Below are positions 20,522 to 29,519 of a stretch of DNA of 53,313 nucleotides, one piece after another. The notes beneath the pieces were generated by a model. That model searched no databases and was not told where the DNA came from. It worked only from the letters and a program-made list of their open reading frames with translations. This stretch comes from Marinobacterium litorale DSM 23545 (lineage in GTDB: Bacteria; Pseudomonadota; Gammaproteobacteria; Pseudomonadales; Balneatricaceae): positions 1 through 53,313 of the forward strand of contig NZ_AUAZ01000003.1 in the NCBI RefSeq assembly GCF_000428985.1. Direction: 5' to 3'. A program made the position numbers and the translations under genes. Each line of letters opens with the position of its first letter. The stretch's first letter is position 1.

Positions 20522-22276
20522 ATGGATCAGTTTTATATTAACCTGCTGTTCGTAGGTGCGTCCTTCGCACTCTACTTCGGCATCGCGATCTGGGCTCGCG
20601 CCGGGTCCACTAAAGAGTTCTACGTGGCAGGCGGTGGTGTTCATCCGGTTGCCAACGGTATGGCGACGGCAGCTGACTGGATGTCGGCGGCGTCGTTCAT
20701 CTCCATGGCAGGTCTGATCGCTGCCGGTGGTTATGCTAACTCGACCTTCCTGATGGGCTGGACCGGCGGTTATGTACTGCTGGCGATGCTGCTTGCGCCT
20801 TATCTGCGTAAGTTCGGTAAGTTCACGGTGCCTGACTTTATCGGTGATCGTTTCTACAGCAGAACAGCGCGTCTGGTGGCGGTTGCCTGTCTGATCGTTG
20901 CATCTGTTACCTATGTTATCGGTCAGATGGCCGGTGCTGGTATCGCCTTCTCCCGCTTCCTGGAAGTGGACAAGGATACCGGTCTGATCATCGCGTCTGT
21001 GGTTGTATTCTTCTACGCCGTACTCGGCGGTATGAAAGGTATCACCTACACTCAGGTGGCTCAGTACTGCGTACTGATCGTGGCTTACACCATTCCGGCT
21101 ATCTTCATCTCTCTGGAGCTGACCGGTAACCCGATTCCGCCGCTGGGTCTGTTTAGCGATCACACTGCATCCGGTATGCCGCTGCTGGCTAAGCTGGATC
21201 AGGTTGTTCAGGAGTTGGGCTTCGCGGCCTACACGGCTGACGTGCCGAATAAACTGAACATGGTTCTGTTCACGCTGACTCTGATGATCGGTACTGCGGG
21301 TCTGCCGCACGTTATCATCCGCTTCTTCACCGTACCGAAGGTGGCTGATGCGCGCTGGTCTGCCGGTTGGGCTCTGATCTTCATCGCGCTGCTGTATCTG
21401 ACAGCTCCGGCTGTTGCTTCCATGGCGCGTATGAACCTGATCGATACCGTGTACCCGAACGGAACTGATGCTCCCTCTATCCAGATCGATGAGCGTCCTG
21501 AGTGGATGAAGACCTGGGAAGAGACTCAGCTGATCACCATTGAAGACAAGAACAACGACGGTCGTATCCAGTTCTACAACGATAAGGCGGATATGTCTGA
21601 TCGGGGCTGGCAGGGTAACGAGCTGACCTATAACCGCGACATCCTCGTACTGGCGAACCCTGAAATCGCACAGCTGCCGGGTTGGGTTATCGGTCTGATC
21701 GCAGCGGGTGGTCTGGCGGCAGCACTGTCGACCGCAGCAGGTCTGTTGTTGGCGATCTCGTCAGCGGTCAGTCATGACTTGATCAAGAATGCGATCAATC
21801 CGGAAATCAGTGAGAAAGGCGAGTTGATGGCGGCGCGTGCCTCCATGACCGTGGCCATCGTCATTGCGACCTATCTGGGGATGAACCCGCCGGGCTTTGC
21901 GGCCCAGGTTGTGGCGCTTGCCTTCGGTATCGCTGCGGCTTCCATCTTCCCGGTTCTGATGATGGGTATCTTCTCCAAGCGTATCAACAACAAGGGCGCC
22001 GTTGCCGGTATGCTCGCGGGTCTGGTTGTCACCCTGGTGTACATCTTCATGTACAAGGGTTGGTTCTTCATCCCGGGTACGGCCAACCTGCCGGACAACG
22101 TTGATAACTGGATTCTGGGTATCTCTCCGCTGTCCTTCGGTGCCATCGGTGCGATCATCAACTTCGTGACTGCATTCGTTGTCTCCAATGCGACTGAAGA
22201 GCCGCCGGTTGAGATCCAGGAGCTGGTGGAAAGCGTTCGCTACCCGAAAGGTGCTGGCGGTGCTGTAGACCACTAA
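20522..22276 (+). CDS. VC_2705-type sodium:solute symporter (acetate/monocarboxylate, ActP-like)
   Basis: 584 residues, about 13 membrane helices. N-terminus starts FYINLLFVGASFALYFGIAI and continues with the typical STKEFYVAGGGVHPVANGMA and ADWMSAASFISMAGLIA of the solute-sodium symporter family. A hydrophilic insert with acidic residues lies at about 315-370, a feature of the VC_2705 subfamily. The likely substrate is acetate or another short monocarboxylate, from the neighbours acs and CrbR/CrbS; this is inference. The codons are strongly biased (CTG, GGT, CGT), like acs, suggesting high expression. A clear terminator follows. Confidence 0.9.
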   Translation: MDQFYINLLFVGASFALYFGIAIWARAGSTKEFYVAGGGVHPVANGMATAADWMSAASFISMAGLIAAGGYANSTFLMGWTGGYVLLAMLLAPYLRKFGKFTVPDFIGDRFYSRTARLVAVACLIVASVTYVIGQMAGAGIAFSRFLEVDKDTGLIIASVVVFFYAVLGGMKGITYTQVAQYCVLIVAYTIPAIFISLELTGNPIPPLGLFSDHTASGMPLLAKLDQVVQELGFAAYTADVPNKLNMVLFTLTLMIGTAGLPHVIIRFFTVPKVADARWSAGWALIFIALLYLTAPAVASMARMNLIDTVYPNGTDAPSIQIDERPEWMKTWEETQLITIEDKNNDGRIQFYNDKADMSDRGWQGNELTYNRDILVLANPEIAQLPGWVIGLIAAGGLAAALSTAAGLLLAISSAVSHDLIKNAINPEISEKGELMAARASMTVAIVIATYLGMNPPGFAAQVVALAFGIAAASIFPVLMMGIFSKRINNKGAVAGMLAGLVVTLVYIFMYKGWFFIPGTANLPDNVDNWILGISPLSFGAIGAIINFVTAFVVSNATEEPPVEIQELVESVRYPKGAGGAVDH

Positions 22277-22327
22277 GTGATAATATCCGCACAGGCAGGG
22301 GGTAACTCCTGTCACGGATGATCCAAA

Positions 22328-22358
22328 TCGGGCTTCCATATGGAAGCCCGACTTTTTT
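22328..22358 (+). terminator. Intrinsic terminator after the symporter
   Basis: TCGGGCTTCCA (22328-22338) pairs perfectly with 22341-22351 and is followed by CTTTTTT. An apparent ATG at 22340 falls inside the stem, which argues against it as the next gene's start. Confidence 0.95.
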
Positions 22359-22369
22359 GGGAAGTAACT

Positions 22370-22882
22370 ATGATCTGGAACCTGGTAGCCACCCTTTTTG
22401 CCGGCCTTGGCGCCGCTGGTATTGCGCTGATTCTGCGCTCCCTAAGTCGAAAAAAACTCCCCAAGTGGATAATTCCCGTCTTTGCCGGGGCTGGGATGCT
22501 CGCCTACTCAATCTACATTGAATACACCTGGTTTGAATTTAAATCCTCTAAACTGCCGCAGGGGGCTGTTGTGGTCGCTGAAAACGCGCCTGCGATGCTG
22601 TGGCGGCCGTGGACCTATCTCTTTCCGATGACTTCCGGGTTTACTGTACTCGATACCAACAGTGTCGCGGTGAAGGAGATCGCCGGTGATCCGGTGGCGC
22701 AGTTTACACTTTATCGATTTGAGAAAGCTCATGTTGATCAGGTGCGTCATGATCCCTATCTGCTTAATTGCGCAAAGCGGGAGATGGTGCGTCTGAATGA
22801 AGAGGGGCAACCCATGGCGGGTAGTTTGAAGCAGCTCCCGGCTAATGACCGGTTGCTTACCGAGGCTTGTAAAGGCGCATGA
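22370..22882 (+). CDS. Small membrane protein of the acetate island, function unknown
   Basis: 170 residues. Two membrane helices near the N-terminus (about 3-22 and 31-51), then a hydrophilic, probably periplasmic or cytoplasmic domain with WRPWTYLFPMTSGF near the middle. I do not recognise a family with known role. The ATG at 22370 (MIWNLVATLF) comes twelve bases after the terminator T-run; an upstream in-frame ATG lies in the terminator stem. Its place between the symporter and the DUF294 gene suggests a link to the acetate genes, nothing more. Confidence 0.75.
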   Translation: MIWNLVATLFAGLGAAGIALILRSLSRKKLPKWIIPVFAGAGMLAYSIYIEYTWFEFKSSKLPQGAVVVAENAPAMLWRPWTYLFPMTSGFTVLDTNSVAVKEIAGDPVAQFTLYRFEKAHVDQVRHDPYLLNCAKREMVRLNEEGQPMAGSLKQLPANDRLLTEACKGA

Positions 22883-22927
22883 GGCCGGGCGCTCGACTAA
22901 AGTCGGGGCATTCAAGCAGGGAGCGGT

Positions 22928-22957
22928 TTGTTAGATTTTTCAGTGCTGATTTATATA
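22928..22957 (+). promoter_or_regulatory. Possible sigma-70 promoter of the DUF294 gene
   Basis: TTGTTA (22928-22933), 18 bases, TATATA (22952-22957), in an AT-rich stretch 75 bases before the gene. A good ribosome site (GAGGAGAGG) follows at 23021-23029. Confidence 0.4.
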
Positions 22958-23032
22958 TAACAATAATAACCCGCAAGAGGCGCGCCTTTTTCGGGCAGGG
23001 AAGGCGGGGAAGTACGCCCGCGAGGAGAGGCG

Positions 23033-24853
23033 ATGACTGATTCGTTCAAGATGGACAATATCCCGTTTAGTTTGCTGGACCAGCAGGAACAGGCTCTGGT
23101 GGCGTCAAACCTGGATCTGGGGTATTACCAGGCGGGTGAAAAAATCATCACCGCCGGCGAAGCGCCTGAAGGGGTTTACATTATCCTTAAGGGGCGGGTC
23201 AGTGAAATTGATGTGGGCGAGGACAAACAGCAACAGGTCTTCGTTCATTACGAAAACGAAGATTACTTTGGTGGTTGGTCAGCCCTGCGGGGAACAGCTA
23301 TTCACGACTTTGTGGCAGAAGAAGAAACCATCTGTCACATCATGCCGACTCGAATTCTGGTCGAGTTGATACAGAGTAACGCTCTATTTGCGGACTATTT
23401 TCAGCAGAACCTGGCGGCCAAAAGTGAAATTGTCGCGCAGCACGGCAAAGGCCAGGACATGGCTGAGTTCATGTTGGCCAAGATCACCAGTGCGACGGTA
23501 CGGGATCCTCTGATTGTAGAGGCTGGTACCAGTATCCGTGATGCGACGCGCAAAATGCGAGAACTTAAAGCGGATTGTGTGCTTGCCCGCAAGGGCGGAC
23601 GCTACGGTATGGTGACCGGCACTGACCTGCTTGATGCCGTTGTGCTCAAGGGGTTGGATTTAGAGACCGATGTCTCCGAAATTGCCTCCTATCGATTGGT
23701 GACGGCCGACCCAGAGGATTACCTGTTCAACGCACTGGTAACGATGACGCAGCAGCAGATCGAGCGCGTTGTTGTGATGCAGAAGCAGGAACTGGTAGGT
23801 GTTGTTGAGCTGACCGATGTGCTTAGTTACTTCTCCAGTCACTCCCATGTCATCGGTTTGCGCATTGAGCGCGCTTCTTCCATCGATGATTTGAGGGAAG
23901 CGGCTCAAGGGCTGAATTCTCTGATTAAGGCGCTGATATCGACCGGCGTCAAAATTCGATTCACCATGGATCTTCTGGCAGCTATGAATGGGCGGATTAT
24001 CGCCAAGCTGTTTGATCTGGTGATTCCGCCTGATATGCAGCCCCATGTTTGTCTGATCGTAATGGGCTCTGAAGGGCGCGGTGAGCAGATAATGAAGACC
24101 GACCAGGATAATGCGCTGATTTTTCGGGATGGTTTGTCATGGCCTGGGATGCAGGAAACCATGAATCAATTCACCGAACAGTTGATCTCGTTCGGTTTTC
24201 CACCCTGTCCGGGCAATATCATGGTGTCGAATCCCGAGTGGGTGAACTCTGTGGGAGACTGGACCCAGCGCCTGAGTGACTGGGCAGAAACCTGCGAAGG
24301 CAATGCGCAGATGAATCTGGCTATTGCGGTAGACGCTAAACCGGTAGCGGGGAATCAGGCGCTGTTTAAGGTCGCGCGTAATTGGTTTCTACGTCATCTT
24401 CGGAACAACGATGTCTTTTTCTCTCATTTCGCACGTGCGTCGGTTGAGTTTGATACGCCGTTGACATTTTTCGGCAATATCAAAGACAAAGGCGAGCTCG
24501 ACATCAAGAAAGGCGGGATTTTTCCCGTTGTTCACGGTATTCGCACCATGGCGCTGGAGCATAGGGTCCTGGCGACAAATACCTTTCAGCGTATCCAGGC
24601 GCTGGTCGAAGCGGGTCAGCTCCGTGATAAGGAGGGGCAGGACCTGGCGGAAGCGCTTTCGCTATTTATTCAGCTCCGGCTACGTCAGCAGATGCGCCGA
24701 GTGGAATCCAGTGAAGATGGATTCGATCCTACACCGAATGTGATTGAACTCGCACTGCTCAACAAAATGGAGCGAGACCTGTTGAGGGATGCGCTGCAGA
24801 TCGTCAAGTGGTTTAAAAAGCATTTGGCGAGTCGCTTTCATCTCGGAGGCTAA
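23033..24853 (+). CDS. cNMP-binding / CBS / DUF294 nucleotidyltransferase-like protein
   Basis: 606 residues. Residues about 10-130 are a cyclic-nucleotide-binding domain (cupin-like, GRVSEIDVG and DYFGGWSAL), 150-270 are a pair of CBS domains, 290-430 are a DUF294 putative nucleotidyltransferase with GSEGRGEQ and TDQDNAL (the G-S and D-x-D pattern), and the rest is DUF294_C. The family is thought to modify a protein or nucleotide target under nucleotide control; targets are not known. Proteins of this type often sit beside the symporter and the exonuclease found here, as in Pseudomonas and Vibrio. The exonuclease gene starts six bases after the stop, so they form an operon. Confidence 0.88.
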   Translation: MTDSFKMDNIPFSLLDQQEQALVASNLDLGYYQAGEKIITAGEAPEGVYIILKGRVSEIDVGEDKQQQVFVHYENEDYFGGWSALRGTAIHDFVAEEETICHIMPTRILVELIQSNALFADYFQQNLAAKSEIVAQHGKGQDMAEFMLAKITSATVRDPLIVEAGTSIRDATRKMRELKADCVLARKGGRYGMVTGTDLLDAVVLKGLDLETDVSEIASYRLVTADPEDYLFNALVTMTQQQIERVVVMQKQELVGVVELTDVLSYFSSHSHVIGLRIERASSIDDLREAAQGLNSLIKALISTGVKIRFTMDLLAAMNGRIIAKLFDLVIPPDMQPHVCLIVMGSEGRGEQIMKTDQDNALIFRDGLSWPGMQETMNQFTEQLISFGFPPCPGNIMVSNPEWVNSVGDWTQRLSDWAETCEGNAQMNLAIAVDAKPVAGNQALFKVARNWFLRHLRNNDVFFSHFARASVEFDTPLTFFGNIKDKGELDIKKGGIFPVVHGIRTMALEHRVLATNTFQRIQALVEAGQLRDKEGQDLAEALSLFIQLRLRQQMRRVESSEDGFDPTPNVIELALLNKMERDLLRDALQIVKWFKKHLASRFHLGG

Positions 24854-24859
24854 CCGATA

Positions 24860-25489
24860 ATGATAATTCCAAGAACGATCCGCCGTATGCAGGATCGGCG
24901 GCACCACAAGGAAGGTCCCTGGGCTGAGCTTTTCGAACCCTATAAAGGAGATGAGGTTATCTCGCTGGACTGTGAAACCACCAGTCTGGATGTCAGCAAA
25001 GCGGAAATCCTGTCGATCGGTGCTGTGCGCATCAAGGGTAAAAAGGTGATGACCAGTGATCGCCTTGAGCTGCATCTCAAGCCGCCTGCGAGCTTGTCTG
25101 AGGAATCCATTAAAGTCCATAAACTGCGCGTTCAGGATCTGAGTAACGGGCTTGAGCTGGAGGATGCTTTCGAGCAGTTGCTGCAGTTCATCGGGAATCG
25201 GCCTATTTTGGGTTACTACGTCAATTACGATATCCGTGTCATCGATAAATTCTTGCGCCCCATGCTTGGGTTCGGACTGCCCAACAAGGCGATTGAGCTT
25301 TCTCACGTCTATCACAGTATTATCAAGTGGAAGCATGTGGGCGGCGAAGTGGATCTCCGGTTTGATACGATTGCCAGTCGGCTGGATATTCCGATTATCC
25401 AGCGTCATACAGCGCTAGGGGACGCGATTACGGTAGCGCTGATGTATATCCGACTGAAGCACGGACTGACACCCAATAACACACACTGA
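24860..25489 (+). CDS. DEDDh-type 3'-5' exonuclease (DnaQ-like)
   Basis: 209 residues. The exonuclease motifs are: ExoI in SLDCETTSLD (D and E metal ligands), ExoII in GYYVNYDIRVID, and ExoIII in RHTALGDA with the His and Asp of the DEDDh class. It resembles the epsilon subunit of DNA polymerase III but lacks the polymerase-binding tail, so it is probably a stand-alone exonuclease. ATG at 24860 has GGAGG about ten bases upstream. It is cotranscribed with the DUF294 gene; the pair is a recurring neighbour of acetate symporter genes. Terminator follows. Confidence 0.87.
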   Translation: MIIPRTIRRMQDRRHHKEGPWAELFEPYKGDEVISLDCETTSLDVSKAEILSIGAVRIKGKKVMTSDRLELHLKPPASLSEESIKVHKLRVQDLSNGLELEDAFEQLLQFIGNRPILGYYVNYDIRVIDKFLRPMLGFGLPNKAIELSHVYHSIIKWKHVGGEVDLRFDTIASRLDIPIIQRHTALGDAITVALMYIRLKHGLTPNNTH

Positions 25490-25515
25490 AGCATCTCTTT
25501 CCGTGTCAAATATCC

Positions 25516-25538
25516 AGCGGGCCAATGGCCCGCTTTTT
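25516..25538 (+). terminator. Intrinsic terminator closing the acetate island
   Basis: AGCGGGCC (25516-25523) pairs with GGCCCGCT (25527-25534) around AAT, followed by a T-run (25534-25538). It insulates the fliE promoter from the island. Confidence 0.93.
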
Positions 25539-25577
25539 GCTTGTTTATCAAAGGCTGGTGTTTTACGCCGGTAAAAC

Positions 25578-25591
25578 GACGGTAAATTGGC
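25578..25591. promoter_or_regulatory. Possible upstream FleQ-like box before fliE
   Basis: GACGGTAAATTGGC shares the TAAATTG core and 10 of 14 positions with the FleQ consensus GTCANTAAATTGAC. Just before it, TTTTAC-GCCG-GTAAAA (25561-25576) is a perfect palindrome of unknown role. Confidence 0.35.
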
Positions 25592-25603
25592 ATTTTTAGC
25601 CGG

Positions 25604-25620
25604 TGGATGGTTGATGGCAA
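25604..25620 (+). promoter_or_regulatory. Candidate sigma-54 promoter of fliE (overlapped by a sigma-70-like one)
   Basis: TGG (25604-25606) and GGCA (25616-25619) give the GG-N10-GC spacing of sigma-54 promoters. A good sigma-70 pattern overlaps it: TTGATG (25611-25616), 16 bases, TATAAT (25633-25638). Both are possible; in Pseudomonas fliE is FleQ/sigma-54 dependent. Confidence 0.45.
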
Positions 25621-25638
25621 TTTGTCGACGTTTATAAT

Positions 25639-25652
25639 GTCAAAATATTGCC
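25639..25652. promoter_or_regulatory. FleQ-like box in the fliE leader
   Basis: GTCAAAATATTGCC: the outer GTCA-N6-TGAC of the FleQ consensus matches at 7 of 8 positions. It lies about 10-20 bases downstream of the sigma-54 start, where Pseudomonas FleQ is known to bind at some promoters. Confidence 0.4.
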
Positions 25653-25671
25653 GTGCTGGTTGGGGGATGTC

Positions 25672-26031
25672 ATGATCGATAGAGCGGATATTAATGGCGT
25701 TTTGGCGCAGATGCGTGAACTGAAGGCTCAGGCCCAGCAGGGTGCGCGCCAGATCGAAATGCCAGAGCCGATCGCTCAGGACGTCCAAAAGACCCGGCGT
25801 GTTGAGGAGAACGACTTCGGGGATCTGTTCAAGCGCGCCATCGACACGGTTAATGGTCATCAGGCGGAAGCCAAAAAATTGGCGACTGCCTACGAGTTGG
25901 GAGATCCCAGCGTGGATCTGCCACAGGTCATGATCCAAGCGCAGAAAGCGTCAGTGTCTTTCCAGGCGATGACCGAAGTGCGTAATCGGCTTGTGAAATC
26001 CTACGAAGATATAATGAATATGGCGATTTAA
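25672..26031 (+). CDS. fliE: Flagellar hook-basal body protein FliE
   Basis: 119 residues. FliE sits between the MS ring and the proximal rod and is the first rod-type substrate of the flagellar export gate. The C-terminal half shows the family pattern (DFGDLFKRAIDTVNGHQAEAK, VDLPQVMIQAQKASVSFQAM, and VRNRLVKSYEDIMNMAI at the end). The ATG at 25672 is preceded by GGGGGAT; an in-frame TTG eight codons earlier lacks support. First gene of the fliEFGHIJ operon; fliF follows 30 bases later. Confidence 0.95.
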   Translation: MIDRADINGVLAQMRELKAQAQQGARQIEMPEPIAQDVQKTRRVEENDFGDLFKRAIDTVNGHQAEAKKLATAYELGDPSVDLPQVMIQAQKASVSFQAMTEVRNRLVKSYEDIMNMAI

Positions 26032-26061
26032 TCGTCCGTTTATCTATTGGCTTGAGGCTGC

Positions 26062-27747
26062 ATGGAAAATTCGGCAGGACAAATCGGCACCCGGGGCGGT
26101 TGGATGTCAGGCTTCAACAGCCTGGGAATTCTGAGGCAACTCGGTCTGATGGTGGGCTTAGCCGCCAGTATCGCCATCGGCTTCGCGGTCGTGCTGTGGT
26201 CACAGGAGCCGGATTACCGGGTGCTGTTTTCTAATCTGAGCTTTGCCGATGCCAATGAGGTGATTGAGCAGCTCGATCAGCTTCAGATTCCGTACGAGTT
26301 CGATACCGCCGGGCGCGCGATTCTCGTGCCGCAGGAGCAGGTGCATCAAGCGCGCTTGAGACTGGCAGCCGAGGGTTTTACGAACGATAAAACCGTGGGT
26401 TTTGAACTGTTACAGCAGGATCAGGGGCTTGGAACCAGTCAGTTCATGGAAACCGCGCTGTATCGCCGGGGGCTGGAAGGTGAGCTGGCTCGCACGGTGG
26501 CGAGTATGGTCGCCGTGCGCACCGCGCGTGTTCACTTGGCAATTCCCAAGGAGTCAGTATTTATCCGTGATCCTCGCAAGCCGCGAGCCTCCGTCTTTGT
26601 TGAGCTGTTCTCAGGCCGCACGCTGGAGCGCAATCAGGTGGCTGCGATCGCCAATCTGGTCGCTTCCAGCATTCCTGAGCTCGATGTCAAAGACGTGACG
26701 GTTGTTGACCAGAAAGGGCGTTTGTTGAATACGCGTGATTCGGATACCGATGTGGTTCTGGCCGCCAAGCAGTTGGAGTACACGCGTAGTGTGGAGGATA
26801 CGCTGCTCAATCGCGTTAACAGTATTCTGCAGCCGGTGGTTGGATTGGGTAATTTCCGCGCTGAGGTTTCAGCCGAGATCGACTTTACCCAGATTGAACA
26901 GGCTGATGAGATGTACAACCCGGATCTGCCAGCTCTGCGAAGCGAGAAAACCATGGAGGAGACTCGTGCAGCAGGGGCTGAAGGGGTCGGAGGTGTCCCG
27001 GGTGCTTTGTCCAATCAGCCGCCGGGCCCGACCGCGGTGCCGGAACAGGTGCAGGCGGGAGGTGCAAACGGTGCCGGTGCGGGAACCGGTGTAAGTGGCT
27101 CCAGTCGCGAGCAGGCGGTGCGTAACTATGAGCTGGATCGATCAATCAGCTATACCAAGCACCAGCAGGGCCGTGTTAAGCGTCTGAGCGTTGCCGTGGT
27201 GGTGGATGACTTGGTCAGCATCAATCCTCAGGATGGTAGCCAGGCGCGAGCAGAGTGGTCGCAAAGTGAACTGGAGCGCTTGCAGATACTGGTGCAGAAC
27301 GCGGTGGGTTATTCGGCGGTACGCGGTGACAGTGTTACAGTGGTGAACTCCCCCTTCGTGCCGCCGGAGCAGGTTCAGGAGGAAGAGGTGCCCTTCTGGC
27401 AGCAGGAGTGGTTGTGGGACCTGGGTAAACAGTTGATGGCTGGCCTCTTTGTTTTGGTCCTGGTGTTGGGTGTGCTGCGTCCTATAATGAAAAACTTGGC
27501 CAATGCCGGGTCTGGAAGGGATGAGAGTGAGCTGGGGCCGGCCGGTGATGTCTCTGCAGAGCTTGAAGGGCTGGAGGGTGGTGATGTCGCAGACGATAAA
27601 GTCACTTTCGGGAGTATTGATAGTAGCATGATGGCGACACCCAATGAGAGCTTCGAATACCAGCTCAACGCCATTCGCAGTATGGTCGCGGAAGACCCCG
27701 CTAAAGTCGCGCAGGCGGTTCGGCAGTGGGTAGTGGACCGTGAGTGA
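26062..27747 (+). CDS. fliF: Flagellar MS-ring protein FliF
   Basis: 561 residues. FliF forms the membrane MS ring, the base on which the rotor and export gate are built. Two membrane helices (about 25-50 and 455-480) flank a large periplasmic region with YscJ/FliF ring-building domains (about 50-230) and the FliF C-terminal domain. The cytoplasmic tail ends in a FliG-binding segment (FEYQLNAIRSMVAEDPAKVAQAVRQWV). A Gly/Ala/Pro-rich loop lies at about 310-345, typical of the beta-collar insertion. The stop overlaps the fliG GTG by eight bases. Confidence 0.96.
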   Translation: MENSAGQIGTRGGWMSGFNSLGILRQLGLMVGLAASIAIGFAVVLWSQEPDYRVLFSNLSFADANEVIEQLDQLQIPYEFDTAGRAILVPQEQVHQARLRLAAEGFTNDKTVGFELLQQDQGLGTSQFMETALYRRGLEGELARTVASMVAVRTARVHLAIPKESVFIRDPRKPRASVFVELFSGRTLERNQVAAIANLVASSIPELDVKDVTVVDQKGRLLNTRDSDTDVVLAAKQLEYTRSVEDTLLNRVNSILQPVVGLGNFRAEVSAEIDFTQIEQADEMYNPDLPALRSEKTMEETRAAGAEGVGGVPGALSNQPPGPTAVPEQVQAGGANGAGAGTGVSGSSREQAVRNYELDRSISYTKHQQGRVKRLSVAVVVDDLVSINPQDGSQARAEWSQSELERLQILVQNAVGYSAVRGDSVTVVNSPFVPPEQVQEEEVPFWQQEWLWDLGKQLMAGLFVLVLVLGVLRPIMKNLANAGSGRDESELGPAGDVSAELEGLEGGDVADDKVTFGSIDSSMMATPNESFEYQLNAIRSMVAEDPAKVAQAVRQWVVDRE

Positions 27748-28735
27748 GCTCTCCGATATTGAAAAAGCTGCAATCCTGCTAATCAGCCTGGGGGAGTCCG
27801 ATGCCGCTGAGGTGCTCAAGCACCTGGGGCCCAAAGAGGTCCAGCGTATCGGGGAGGCGATGACCAAACTCGATAATGTGCCTCAGTCCCGTGTCGAGTC
27901 GGTGGTGACCGATTTTTTGGGTGTCGTGGGCGATCAAACCGGCATCGGTATCAACAACGACCGCTATATCAAGGCGATGCTTAATCAAGCATTGGGCGAA
28001 GAGAAGGCAAAAACCCTGATCGATCGTATCCTGATGACGACCAATACGTCAGGGCTGGATACGTTGCGCTGGATGGAGCCGCGTCAGGTGGCGGAAATCC
28101 TCCGTTATGAGCACCCCCAGATTCAAGCGGTGGTTGTCGCCTATCTCGATCCGGATCAGGCGGCCAGCGTGCTGAGCTTCTTCGATGACAAAGTGCGTAT
28201 CGAATTGGTGATGCGAATCGCGGCATTGGATCGTATCCAGCCCCAGGCGCTGCAAGAGCTCAATGATATGCTTGAGACCCAGTTTACCGGCACGCGTACC
28301 AGTCAGACGACCACCCTTGGAGGCGTGCGCCAGACCGCCGATATCATGAACTATCTGGAGAGCACCATCGAGGCAGAGTTGATGGATGCCATCAAGGATA
28401 CCGACGAAAATCTGGCGCAAGAGATCCAGGATCTGATGTTTGTCTTCGATAACCTGCTGGATGTGGATGACCGCAGTATCCAGGTTATTCTGCGTGAGAT
28501 CTCCACCGATGTTCTGGTGGTTGCGCTTAAGGGCGCAGATACGGCGTTGCAGGAAAAAATCTTCAAGAATATGTCCAAGCGGGCCGCTGAGTTGCTGCGC
28601 GATGATCTGGAGGCTAAAGGGCCGGTTCGGGTTAGCGAAGTTGAGGGTGCTCAGAAAGAGATTCTGTCGGTTGCCAGACGTCTGGCTGATGAAGGCGAGA
28701 TTGTCCTTGGCGGCGGCGGCGAGGATATGATTTAA
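27740..28735 (+). CDS. fliG: Flagellar motor switch protein FliG
   Basis: 331 residues, the usual length. FliG is the rotor protein that contacts the stator and transmits the CheY-P signal from FliM. The N-terminal FliF-binding domain begins SELSDIEKAAILLISLGESDAAEV, the middle domain has EHPQIQAVVVAYLDPDQAA (EHPQ motif), and the C-terminal torque helix carries the charged residues in DRSIQVILREI and LRDDLEAKGPVRVSEVE. The start is GTG at 27740, overlapping the end of fliF, so translation is coupled. Confidence 0.96.
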   Translation: MSELSDIEKAAILLISLGESDAAEVLKHLGPKEVQRIGEAMTKLDNVPQSRVESVVTDFLGVVGDQTGIGINNDRYIKAMLNQALGEEKAKTLIDRILMTTNTSGLDTLRWMEPRQVAEILRYEHPQIQAVVVAYLDPDQAASVLSFFDDKVRIELVMRIAALDRIQPQALQELNDMLETQFTGTRTSQTTTLGGVRQTADIMNYLESTIEAELMDAIKDTDENLAQEIQDLMFVFDNLLDVDDRSIQVILREISTDVLVVALKGADTALQEKIFKNMSKRAAELLRDDLEAKGPVRVSEVEGAQKEILSVARRLADEGEIVLGGGGEDMI

Positions 28736-28739
28736 GTCT

Positions 28740-29519
28740 ATGAAGCCTGAATCCAAGACTCCGGTACGTATTCGGGCGCGGGATGTGCGTGAGGTGAATC
28801 CCTGGCGACTGCCCGATATGAGCGATGAGGAGCGCGAGCAACTGGTTGCGCTGGCCCAGAAAAAACGGGAGCCCGAACCTGTTGAAGAGGTGCAGGTTGT
28901 CGAGGAAGAAGTATACGCCGAAAAATTGACGCTGGCTCAATGGGAGGCGATTTACGAAGAGGCCCGTCAAGAGGGTATTGAGCTGGGGAAAAAGGAGGGC
29001 TACGAGGCCGGTTATAAAGAGGGTGTTGCCAAAGGACAGGAGGATGGGCTCGCTTCGGGTGCTGATGTGGTTAATGGTCATATTGAACGGCTGGTAGCGA
29101 TCCTCGAAGAGCTAAAGGCACCTCTCGACCATCAGAGTGAAGAGCTGGAGCGCCTGGTTGTCTCTATGGTCATAGAATTGTCCAGGTCCGTGGTTCAGGC
29201 GGAGCTGTCAACGCGTCCTGAGCTACTGCATCGTGCAGTGGCCGATGCGCTGGCCTGTGTACCTCCTTCCAGCGAAACCCCGGTATTGAAGCTCAATCCG
29301 GATGATTGTGAGCTTCTAGAGGAAGCCGCTGAAGAGCAGGGCTGGGACCTTGTTCCAGATCACAGTTTGGCGGCCGGCGGCTGCATTGTTCAGGCGGGCA
29401 GCTGTCGAGTTGATGCAAGTGTTAAAACACGCTTCGCTCAAGTCGCGGACCAGTTGTTGTCTTTGCTGCAGCCTGGCAGTGATGATCAGGAGATCGAGGG
29501 CGATGAGCGCGCTGACTAA
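28740..29519 (+). CDS. fliH: Flagellar export apparatus protein FliH
   Basis: 259 residues. FliH regulates the FliI ATPase and links it to FliN at the C ring. The N-terminus holds [10 protein letters not shown] with the Trp/Pro-rich motif thought to meet FlhA or FliN; the middle has GxxxG-like helical repeats ([20 protein letters not shown]); the C-terminal domain (about 135-250) is the FliI-binding region. Four bases separate it from fliG, and its 3' end overlaps fliI by 17 bases. Confidence 0.93.
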   Translation: MKPESKTPVRIRARDVREVNPWRLPDMSDEEREQLVALAQKKREPEPVEEVQVVEEEVYAEKLTLAQWEAIYEEARQEGIELGKKEGYEAGYKEGVAKGQEDGLASGADVVNGHIERLVAILEELKAPLDHQSEELERLVVSMVIELSRSVVQAELSTRPELLHRAVADALACVPPSSETPVLKLNPDDCELLEEAAEEQGWDLVPDHSLAAGGCIVQAGSCRVDASVKTRFAQVADQLLSLLQPGSDDQEIEGDERAD

